Origin: Lachnospiraceae bacterium
Lineage (GTDB): Bacteria > Bacillota > Clostridia > Lachnospirales > Lachnospiraceae
Direction of reading: 5' to 3'
NCBI GenBank assembly: GCA_016283575.1
Contig: JAEEND010000007.1
Coordinates: 186,001 to 250,000 of the forward strand
Length of the DNA: 64,000 nt
In this document: piece after piece, positions 19,642 through 26,424 of the stretch
How the letters are laid out: each line of letters opens with the position of its first letter
How positions within the stretch are numbered: position 1 is the stretch's first letter
The notes under the pieces: model-generated
Told to the model about the DNA's origin: nothing
Databases searched by the model: none
The model's input: only the letters and a program-made list of their open reading frames with translations
Made by a program: the position numbers and the translations under genes

Positions 19642-21358
19642 AAGCTCTGTTATATCTAATGGATGTAATAGCAAGTGCTACTGCGAGGATTACCCAGTTC
19701 CACCAGCCGCTCTGCATTGTTTCAAGAAGTGAAGGGATGTCAGCAAGGGGAGTTCTGTCGGATAAGATTTCTTCTTCGATAACTTCCATATCGTAAGCTA
19801 CATCAATCTTTTCTTCAACATCTGCAAGTTCTGCTTCGATCTCTTCTTTAGAAACTGCTGCGGGGGTGTTAACTGCTTCATTAACTGCTGCTGTTCCTTC
19901 TCCTGTTGCTTCTGTAAGTGCTACGGAAACGATGGGAGCAAGTGTACGGATCTTTTTGATCACATGAGCTTCTTCATATAAAGCTGCTTCTTCGATAACT
20001 GCAGGAGATACAACTTCTTCTGCGGGTACTGCTACTACTTCATATCCTTCTTCGTTAGCTGCTTCGATTACATTAACAGCTTCGTTAATAGTGTTTTCTA
20101 ATTCTTTCTTAGCTTCTGCCGCATTTGCAAGTTCTGCCTTTGCTTCTTCAAGAGATGCTCTTAAAGCTTCGATCTGAGCCTTTCCTGCATTTACTGTAGC
20201 GGAGAGTGTTGCGATTCTTTCTTCAAGTGCGGAAACCTTTGCAAGAGCTGCATCTACATCTGCCTTTGCCTTGTTGTAATCTTCAACCTGATTAAGAACC
20301 ATAAGTGCGTTTGTAAGCTTCTGATAGTCGTCGTAGTTGTTTTCGTCTTCAACTCTTACAGCTTCCCATTCACCGGATTCGTTCTGCTTAACGATTGCAA
20401 GGAAGATGTTTCCTGTTTCATAATCTGTTTCGTCGTAAAGAGAATTCTTTCTTACGTAGTTGTAATATTCTGTGTGAAGAACGCCATCCTTATCCTTGTA
20501 GGTAACTTCTGTGTGGCTTGCTCTTCCTGCATCCTTGGAGATGCCTGTCCAGATATAGTCCTCTGTTTCGCCGGGCTTTACGTCATTACCTTCGATATCA
20601 TGCTTAACTGTATTGTAAGCAACCTGGTCGTTGCCCTTTGCATTTGTGAATACTACTGTTTCCTGACCCTTCTTAACGGTACCGTTACCGGTTGTTCCGA
20701 AAGTGAATTCAGCAGTTTCGGCATCTACATTTTCTCTGCTTAAGATCATGTATTCAACAAGTTCTTTTGTTAAGTATCTGCCGAATCTGAATAAGTATTC
20801 GTCGTTCTTGTTTGCTACTTTATCAATATCAGCAACTGTTAAGTTTGCTGCGCTTGCTTCTACATTAAGTGTTCCGTCTTCGTTGTAAACGGTCTTTTTG
20901 CCGCCATCGATTGTAGCGTAGAGGTAAACTAACTGTCCGTAGTACTGATCCTTGATCTCTTCAAGAGCGTTTTTCTTTTCTTCCTGTACGGAAAGCTGAG
21001 TCTTTGCTGCTTCCAATGCAGCCTTTGCTTCATCAGCATTAGCTACGGTAGCATTTACTTCTGCTTCAACTTCTTCGATGGAAGCTTCTGCTTCTGCCTG
21101 AGCCATTTCAACTGCTTCGATGTCTTCATATGATTCATGAACCATTTCTAAAGCTTCGATGGTCTCATTCATTTTTTCTTCTGCATTTGCAACTGCTTCT
21201 TCTGTTTCATTAACAGCTGCAAGTCCTTCTTCATAAAGTGCTGTTGCTGTATTTATTTCTTCTGCATAAGTATTGATTGTTGTTCCTGCCATTAATGTAA
21301 GGCTTAATACTGTTGCGATTAACTTTGTTCCGATTTTAACTGAATTATTCTTTCTCAT
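19640..21358 (-). CDS. Secreted coiled-coil protein with C-terminal membrane helix
   Basis: No recognised family. The start at 21358 is set by AAGGAG six bases upstream; a longer in-frame extension lacks a ribosome site. The 572-residue product has a signal peptide (cleavage near TYAEE). It is very rich in Ala, Glu and Val: a heptad-like coiled coil at about 35-125, a beta-rich middle domain (about 125-345, with FGTTGNGTVKKGQETVVF and Tyr/Asn-rich segments), and a second coiled coil (about 355-440). An Ala/Glu/Val tail and a C-terminal hydrophobic helix (WWNWVILAVALAITSIRY) finish it. It looks like a stalk-like surface protein or spacer. Codon use at Ala/Glu is highly regular, typical of an abundant protein. 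Confidence 0.75.
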   Translation of the reverse strand: MRKNNSVKIGTKLIATVLSLTLMAGTTINTYAEEINTATALYEEGLAAVNETEEAVANAEEKMNETIEALEMVHESYEDIEAVEMAQAEAEASIEEVEAEVNATVANADEAKAALEAAKTQLSVQEEKKNALEEIKDQYYGQLVYLYATIDGGKKTVYNEDGTLNVEASAANLTVADIDKVANKNDEYLFRFGRYLTKELVEYMILSRENVDAETAEFTFGTTGNGTVKKGQETVVFTNAKGNDQVAYNTVKHDIEGNDVKPGETEDYIWTGISKDAGRASHTEVTYKDKDGVLHTEYYNYVRKNSLYDETDYETGNIFLAIVKQNESGEWEAVRVEDENNYDDYQKLTNALMVLNQVEDYNKAKADVDAALAKVSALEERIATLSATVNAGKAQIEALRASLEEAKAELANAAEAKKELENTINEAVNVIEAANEEGYEVVAVPAEEVVSPAVIEEAALYEEAHVIKKIRTLAPIVSVALTEATGEGTAAVNEAVNTPAAVSKEEIEAELADVEEKIDVAYDMEVIEEEILSDRTPLADIPSLLETMQSGWWNWVILAVALAITSIRYNRA

Positions 21359-21477
21359 TTTTTTCTCCTTGAACTCTATTCCTGAAATCCATTTCTTTCT
21401 CACGCGCAATATCTATATCGGCGGAGGATGTCGAAGCCTTAGAGTTTTTTGGGATAATTATTCGTTAACAACGAAAA

Positions 21478-21533
21478 AACCCCGAAAATACGGGGTTCTA
21501 AAAAGAAAAAAACTCGGCAGGGGGTGCCGAGTT
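21478..21533 (-). terminator. Tandem terminators on the minus strand
   Basis: Two hairpins in a row, AACTCGGCA/TGCCGAGTT (21511-21533) and AACCCCG/CGGGGTT (21478-21497), each followed on the minus strand by a T run. They lie between the small anchored protein gene and the coiled-coil gene and should separate their transcription. Confidence 0.8.
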
Positions 21534-21577
21534 CTTCTGAATATATGAGGCTGTACCGATTTGGGGGGTGGTACATA

Positions 21578-21600
21578 TATAAATCGCTAAGCGACTTATA
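21578..21600 (-). repeat. Diverged copy of the two-hairpin module
   Basis: TATAAGTCGC TTA GCGATTTATA read on the minus strand, preceded by CCCGG, begins nine bases after a stop codon. It keeps the ATAA..TCGC/GCGA..TTAT stem of hairpin 2 but the linker is eroded. A GTACC/GGTAC hairpin follows. Confidence 0.5.
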
Positions 21601-21606
21601 CCGGGT

Positions 21607-22020
21607 TTATAAATCGGAATCTTCGTGAAATTCTTCCTTAACTTCAGCTTCATCCAGTTCATCACCGGACACGCCGCTTTCCTGCATATTGGCCTGAGCT
21701 TTTCTGTCATCGAAGAATTCTTCAACCTTTCCTTCAGCCTGGGAGAGAATGTTTCCTACCTGGCTTGCTGCCTTATTGGCAACATTGGAAATAACAGTGG
21801 CTGCATCCTTGACAGTCTTTTCGACTTTGTCAAAATCAAGGTTCACGTAGTTTCTTCTTGTTCTATCAACATCTTCATCGAAATCATCATTGAAGTTATC
21901 GAAATCATCATCCTCCATGTCTACGGGAATGGTTTCGTCCTTCTTTTTCATATAGTAATATGTAGCAGCTGCTGCAGCGATAGCAGCGACAGCTAATAAC
22001 TTACCGCCTTTTTTTGCCAT
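21607..22020 (-). CDS. Small membrane-anchored acidic protein, YtxH-like
   Basis: A 137-residue protein with an N-terminal Ala-rich membrane helix (GKLLAVAAIAAAAATYYY), a basic stop KKK, a strongly acidic stretch (MEDDDFDNFNDDFDEDVD), and a helical tail (VEKTVKDAATVISNVANKAASQVGNILSQAEGKVEEFF) ending acidic. This resembles the YtxH-like general-stress proteins in architecture only. AGAGAGG precedes the ATG. It is separated from the downstream coiled-coil gene by two terminators. Function unknown. Confidence 0.6.
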   Translation of the reverse strand: MAKKGGKLLAVAAIAAAAATYYYMKKKDETIPVDMEDDDFDNFNDDFDEDVDRTRRNYVNLDFDKVEKTVKDAATVISNVANKAASQVGNILSQAEGKVEEFFDDRKAQANMQESGVSGDELDEAEVKEEFHEDSDL

Positions 22021-22129
22021 ATGTATACCTCTCTTAAAGTAAGTACCCTTTTGTTATAGGTTCTTTTTAATTATATCAAACATATTTTTTTTTTAAAGGG
22101 ACTTTTCATAAAAATTATCTAAAAATCGA

Positions 22130-22158
22130 TTGAATAGGCAGAAAATATGTGATACCAT
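22130..22158 (+). promoter_or_regulatory. Promoter of the TetR gene
   Basis: TTGAAT (22130-22135), 17-base spacer, TACCAT (22153-22158). A near-palindrome TTCACTAGTCAA at 22169-22180 lies over the expected start of transcription and could be an autoregulatory operator, but it is imperfect and unconfirmed. Confidence 0.45.
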
Positions 22159-22204
22159 AAAATTCGACTTCACTAGTCAACTAACAGACATTTGGGGTGG
22201 GAGC

Positions 22205-22804
22205 ATGAACGCAAAATTCTTTGATCTTAAACAGGAAAAACAGGACAGAATCATCAATGCATGTCTTAAATTATTTGCTCTAAACGGATACCTTCATGCA
22301 AGTACCGATGATATCGTAAAGGAAGCTCATATCAGTAAGGGCCTTCTTTTTCATTATTTTGAAAGCAAGCTTGGAGCATATTCTTTTCTTTATGACTTCA
22401 GTGTCAGATATTATTCCCTGGAACTTTCCACAGCCATCGATCCCGGTGAAACTTCATATGTAGAGATACTGCGTCAGGTTGAAGCTGCCAAGATGCAGGT
22501 TATGAAGAGCTATCCCTATATGTGCTTATTCTTAGAGCGATGCAAAACGGAAGATATCGCCGAGGCGGTTCTTTCCATTGAAGCGAGCCGCAGATCCTTT
22601 GAAGATACCATCGGAACCATCTTTGCAAGAGCGGATATGACCTATATATATTCAAAGGCCAATTCCGACAGGTTATTTAAGATGCTTGAGTTCACTCTTG
22701 TGGGAACCATGAAGAATATGCTTATGGACGGTTCTTTCAATGCCGAGATGTTATATAAAGAAAATATCAAATTCATTAATACAGTGGATAAGGCTCTTAA
22801 ATAG
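22205..22804 (+). CDS. TetR-family transcriptional regulator
   Basis: A 199-residue regulator. The start at 22205 has GGGGTGGGA upstream; the longer frame from 22130 would start inside the promoter. The N-terminal HTH is clear: RIINACLKLFALNGYLHASTDDIVKEAHISKGLLFHYFESK, with the GLLFHYF recognition-helix end (about residues 16-60). The C-terminal ligand-binding half is helical and unremarkable. Flanking genes are on the opposite strand, so its targets are not obvious. It likely represses itself. Confidence 0.85.
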   Translation: MNAKFFDLKQEKQDRIINACLKLFALNGYLHASTDDIVKEAHISKGLLFHYFESKLGAYSFLYDFSVRYYSLELSTAIDPGETSYVEILRQVEAAKMQVMKSYPYMCLFLERCKTEDIAEAVLSIEASRRSFEDTIGTIFARADMTYIYSKANSDRLFKMLEFTLVGTMKNMLMDGSFNAEMLYKENIKFINTVDKALK

Positions 22805-22822
22805 AAGATCATGGATAATTAT

Positions 22823-22853
22823 AGCCCGAAGGTTTACTTCGGGCTTTCTTTTT
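22823..22853 (+). terminator. TetR gene terminator
   Basis: AGCCCGAAG/CTTCGGGCT with a GTTTA loop, followed by TTCTTTTT. Confidence 0.85.
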
Positions 22854-22856
22854 ATA

Positions 22857-23618
22857 TCATTTCTTCTGAGTGTAGGGAGGATCGGCAAGATAGCTTCCGC
22901 GAAGCTTCTGCATGCCTCGGCCTACGGCATCTCTTGAATTTTTCCAGTCAGCATCTTTATTCTTATAATCGAATTTCTCAATGAGCCATGAAATATCTTC
23001 ATAGAGACGGTCCATATTTTTTTTCATGACTTCAAATAAAGAAGGGAAGAACTCTTTCTTTTCCTTTTCGGAAAGCTTTTTCTCTCCGTATTCACATATG
23101 TCGGCAAAGTGGTGAAGGCAGAAGCCCTTTCCCGTAAGGATTTTTTCCTTGAAGGCTTTATCTTCTTTATATAGATAAAAGAAGGTATCCAAATATCTTT
23201 CATACATCTTGTCAAACTCCGCGCAGATGTAACAGGATCTGTCCTTTGCGCGGATCCATTCGGAAACGGAATTGGTGACATTGTCGGCGCCTGAAAGCTT
23301 ATCTTTTAAAGAAACCTTCACAGGAGTGTATTTATTGAAGCAGTCCGTCATCTCTTTAATGATCTTATTGTAGTGAGTCTTAAGTATCCAGGCATTTCCG
23401 AGAGTATTGCCGTAGTCATACATTTTCTTTATATGTTCACGGCAGAATCCGTATTTGTCCGTCAGATCACGGATATCGGATTCCATATATGAAGAACCTG
23501 AACCCAGCACAAAGTCCAATAAGTCCTGCTCCACATTTCTTTCTATAAAACAGAAGGGACATTCATCATTGGCATTGACTGCATCGTTTAACGGTATTGT
23601 GTATAGCTTTTCTTTCAT
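22857..23618 (-). CDS. Cys-rich cytoplasmic protein, DUF6062-like
   Basis: A 253-residue protein with no signal peptide or membrane helix. It holds paired metal-site-like motifs: ECPFCFIER near the N-terminus, FCREHIKKM, then CYICAEFD and FCLHHFADI. The CxxC...CxxH arrangement is repeated twice, suggesting a duplicated zinc- or haem-type site. I believe it matches the family called DUF6062, found in Firmicutes, but could not verify. It neighbours a PfkB-like gene on the same strand, about 140 bases away. Confidence 0.6.
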   Translation of the reverse strand: MKEKLYTIPLNDAVNANDECPFCFIERNVEQDLLDFVLGSGSSYMESDIRDLTDKYGFCREHIKKMYDYGNTLGNAWILKTHYNKIIKEMTDCFNKYTPVKVSLKDKLSGADNVTNSVSEWIRAKDRSCYICAEFDKMYERYLDTFFYLYKEDKAFKEKILTGKGFCLHHFADICEYGEKKLSEKEKKEFFPSLFEVMKKNMDRLYEDISWLIEKFDYKNKDADWKNSRDAVGRGMQKLRGSYLADPPYTQKK

Positions 23619-23703
23619 GGGCTCTCCTAAGGGATGAATTTTTAGTATATCGGTCCCCTAGTATTTTACTTGCTTTTTAAAAAGAAGTCCATAAAATATG
23701 ACA

Positions 23704-23746
23704 GGCGGCCTGTTTCGACTGTAATGCTACAGTGAAACTGACCGCC
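23704..23746 (-). terminator. Long stem-loop after the PfkB gene
   Basis: Three stacked helices, GGCGG/CCGCC, GTTTC/GAAAC and ACTGTA/TACAGT, around an ATGC loop. It starts about 17 bases past the stop codon on the minus strand. A T run is weak, so it may be a 3' stabilising structure and not a terminator. Confidence 0.5.
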
Positions 23747-23762
23747 TTCACAAAGGGCCAGA

Positions 23763-24695
23763 TCATGAATCAAGATGCTTCTTCTCATCCTTCCAAATAA
23801 GTGCATGCCATGTTTCGATTTGTTCTTCCGTCATGAATCCGTTGGAGGTTCCAACGAATCCTATCTTGTAGGATGCAAAAAGAAGGGCATTCTTAATTGC
23901 GAGAGTTGAGTCGCCGGTTTTGTTGTAATAGTGTAAGAAACAGGAGAACAGGGCATTACCTGCGCCAACCGTGTTTACTATCTCGTTGGTCTTAACCGGT
24001 TTGTAGTGTACATAGGTACCTATATTTCTTGAATATATGATAAGGCCGTCGGCACCCTGACCCAGAATTACAACTTCCGGATCATATTTATCCACGATGT
24101 ACTTGGTGAAGTCGTAAGGATCTTCATCAACGTCATCATCGCTTAGATACAAAATGTCTGCATTCTCCAAAAAGAACTTATTATAGATTTCGGTCTCATA
24201 GGAGAACTTTCTGATATTGACTGCCACCTTCTTGTTACATTCCCGCGCAAGCTGCATCAAAGGCCTGCAGAAGTTGGCATTTGCAAGTACCACCATGTCG
24301 GCCGTGGGAAGCTGTTTTTCAAAAAGCTTCACGTCATAGGAGGTATCTCTCAGGTTTTTAATGTCTTCAAAAAGCTGCTGCTTTCTCGTGCTGTCATAGA
24401 AGATAACGGCAGCGGGAGTCGCATCCAGCTTCTTTAATACGAAATCGGTGTAAAGCTTAATATCATTCTGGTTCTGATTGATGATATTTATATCATCGTC
24501 TTTTCCTATCATGGTGAAGAAATCAACCATATTACCGAGCCATTTTAAAGCAATGGCTTCGTTATATGCATCTCCGCCGATACTTGAATGAATACTCTGA
24601 GTGGTATCGCTTACCGGCTTGTATGGAACAGGTATCTGATTAACTTTTACGATAGTTTCTTTCTGCGTAATCCCCGCAACCAAAAATTTACTCAT
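23763..24695 (-). CDS. PfkB-like sugar kinase with altered catalytic motif
   Basis: Ribokinase/PfkB-fold protein of 310 residues. The start at 24695 sits seven bases from GGAGG; the ATG two codons upstream is too close to it. The sugar-binding SIGGDAYNEAIA motif is present near the N-terminus. The C-terminal signature reads NTVGAGNALFSCF at about 241-253, where PfkB kinases have DTxGAGDxF. The last Asp of GAGD is the catalytic base, here Asn (codon AAT). It may have lost phosphoryl transfer or act as a sensor or binding protein. The remaining fold, including YLSDDDVDEDP and VILGQGADGLIIY, looks intact and not decayed. Confidence 0.78.
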   Translation of the reverse strand: MSKFLVAGITQKETIVKVNQIPVPYKPVSDTTQSIHSSIGGDAYNEAIALKWLGNMVDFFTMIGKDDDINIINQNQNDIKLYTDFVLKKLDATPAAVIFYDSTRKQQLFEDIKNLRDTSYDVKLFEKQLPTADMVVLANANFCRPLMQLARECNKKVAVNIRKFSYETEIYNKFFLENADILYLSDDDVDEDPYDFTKYIVDKYDPEVVILGQGADGLIIYSRNIGTYVHYKPVKTNEIVNTVGAGNALFSCFLHYYNKTGDSTLAIKNALLFASYKIGFVGTSNGFMTEEQIETWHALIWKDEKKHLDS

Positions 24696-24823
24696 AGTCA
24701 TACCTCCGTGATGTCTTGCCTAGTGGTCATACCTTTCTAAGCACATCATATCAGGTATTAGTTAAAGAATAATAAACTATTTTGGATAGTTTTGATGAAA
24801 ATAGAGATTCTTTTTCTTGCAAA

Positions 24824-24859
24824 TTGACATATGCATAAAAACGTTTTTATGCATATAAT
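24824..24859 (+). promoter_or_regulatory. Palindromic operator over the promoter of the GH5 lipoprotein gene
   Basis: A perfect 24-base palindrome (24831-24854, core ATAAAAACGTTTTTAT with ATGC/GCAT flanks) lies between TTGACA (24824-24829) and TATAAT (24854-24859). The 24-base gap between those boxes is too long for one promoter, so one hexamer pairs with another box. The central CG and symmetry are typical of LacI-family operators. A matching site occurs upstream of the second GH5 gene at 59.9 kb. Confidence 0.75.
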
Positions 24860-24890
24860 CTATTGTACGTTAGATTTTTGGAGGTAACAA

Positions 24891-26285
24891 ATGGTTTTAT
24901 TTAGAAGATTTGCGGTAACAGCGTTATCACTTGCCCTTGCACTTTCAACTCTTGCGGGCTGCAGTGGTAAAAAGGAGGTAGAAATGCCTGAAACTATCGA
25001 TACTTTAGCTGAAAGCGTATTAACATCCGATGATTTTCTTAAGGCATCGGGAAGAGATTTAAGGAACAAGTCGGGAGAAGGCGACATTGTCAATTTGCGC
25101 GGTGTTAATTTCGGCGGCTTATTCATTCAGGAATTATGGATGTCACCCACATTTACTTCAAAGAATGTATCTGACCAGACTGATATTATAAATGTTCTTA
25201 CCGAACGTTTCGGAGAAGAAGGCGCGAAGGAATTAATTAACGTATGGCAGGAAAATTATATTACTGAGGAAGACTTTATCTTCCTTGAAGAGATGGGCGA
25301 CAATGTTGTGCGTATTCCCTTCTTTTACAGAGATTTAACCGATACGGAAGGTAATTTCATCGGCTACAATGAAAAGGCGGCAGATCCTTATGCGGCAGCA
25401 TTTAACAGACTTGATAAATTGATCGCCATGGCCGGTAAGCATGGAATTTACGTAATCTTAGACTGTCACGGAGCTCAGGGTTCTCAGAATGCATCCGACC
25501 ACTCCGGCCTTGACGGTAAGGATGATAAGGTTTCTGCATCCAAGTTCTTTTTCGGAGATGAAGCGCCTGCCAATCAGGAAAAGTTCTATGCGATGTGGCA
25601 GGTCATTGCAGAGCGTTATAAGGGTAATCCCATTGTTGCAGGCTATGACCTCATGAACGAGCCCTTCTGCACATACAGATATAACAGACCCAACGGCTTA
25701 TCCGATAATGAGCTTCATGAATTATTATGGGGCATTTACGATAAGGCCTATGACACAATAAGAAAAGAAGATCCCGACCATGTGATCATCATGGAAGCTA
25801 CCTGGGATGCCATCGACCTTCCCAATCCCGATGATTACGAATGGGAAAACGTGATGTATGAGTATCATAACTATCTCTATGATGACTATGATAATCTTGC
25901 AAACGGCCAGTGGAAGAGCATGCGCACAAAGCTTGAAGGTATTTACTATGCCAACTACAATGTGCCTTCCTTTATGGGCGAATTCAACTACTTTAACAGC
26001 ATCGATGCCTGGGATTCGGGACTCGACCTGCTTACCAATGCAGGTGTCAACTGGACCGTGTGGACATATAAGACCACGGCGAAAAACGGAAACTGGGGAT
26101 TCTTCCATCATCCTAGTGATATGGACCTTGGCGTAAATATCGAAAAGAAGGAATTCGATGAGATAAAGGAAGAATGGAGTCGCGTAAATACTTCTTTTGC
26201 AAAAGAAAATACACGCCTTACCGAGGTCGTAGGTAAATGGTGTAATGAAGAAGTAAAACCCAATGTCCTCGGAACCAAAAAGTAA
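24891..26285 (+). CDS. GH5 endoglucanase-type lipoprotein
   Basis: Glycoside hydrolase family 5, expected to cleave beta-1,4- or related glucans or mannans outside the cell. The 464-residue product has a lipoprotein signal peptide with lipobox STLAGC, so it should be membrane-anchored after export. GH5 marks are RIPFFYRDL, the ILDCHGAQG loop, the acid/base Glu in DLMNEPFCTY and the nucleophile Glu in FMGEFNYF. It closely parallels the larger GH5 at 58-60 kb, including the KGNPIVAGYDLMNEP block, but lacks that protein's C-terminal trefoil domain. Both genes share a palindromic operator. GGAGG precedes the ATG. Confidence 0.92.
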   Translation: MVLFRRFAVTALSLALALSTLAGCSGKKEVEMPETIDTLAESVLTSDDFLKASGRDLRNKSGEGDIVNLRGVNFGGLFIQELWMSPTFTSKNVSDQTDIINVLTERFGEEGAKELINVWQENYITEEDFIFLEEMGDNVVRIPFFYRDLTDTEGNFIGYNEKAADPYAAAFNRLDKLIAMAGKHGIYVILDCHGAQGSQNASDHSGLDGKDDKVSASKFFFGDEAPANQEKFYAMWQVIAERYKGNPIVAGYDLMNEPFCTYRYNRPNGLSDNELHELLWGIYDKAYDTIRKEDPDHVIIMEATWDAIDLPNPDDYEWENVMYEYHNYLYDDYDNLANGQWKSMRTKLEGIYYANYNVPSFMGEFNYFNSIDAWDSGLDLLTNAGVNWTVWTYKTTAKNGNWGFFHHPSDMDLGVNIEKKEFDEIKEEWSRVNTSFAKENTRLTEVVGKWCNEEVKPNVLGTKK

Positions 26286-26327
26286 CAGGTTTTATTCCTG
26301 TAAAATACAATAATAGTCATGTGATTG

Positions 26328-26389
26328 AGCCTCACTTTATGGTAAAATTTATGTATATGCAGCATAAGGCATACCATAAATGGGGCTTA
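26328..26389. repeat. Inverted repeat between GH5 and beta-helix genes
   Basis: TTTATGGTA pairs with TACCATAAA, with an outer AGCC/GGCT stem after a small internal loop, enclosing about 27 bases. It lies just before the ribosome site of the beta-helix gene and could be a terminator-like or leader structure; there is a short T run at the end. Confidence 0.5.
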
Positions 26390-26424
26390 TTTATTACCAA
26401 AATATCTGCTGTGGAGGGTTATAT

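Noticed and set aside
22130..22204. N-terminal extension of the TetR protein
   Set aside because: It would begin inside the promoter and before the likely transcription start.
24824..24859. TTGACA and TATAAT as one promoter
   Set aside because: They are 24 bases apart, outside the workable spacing; each needs another partner box.
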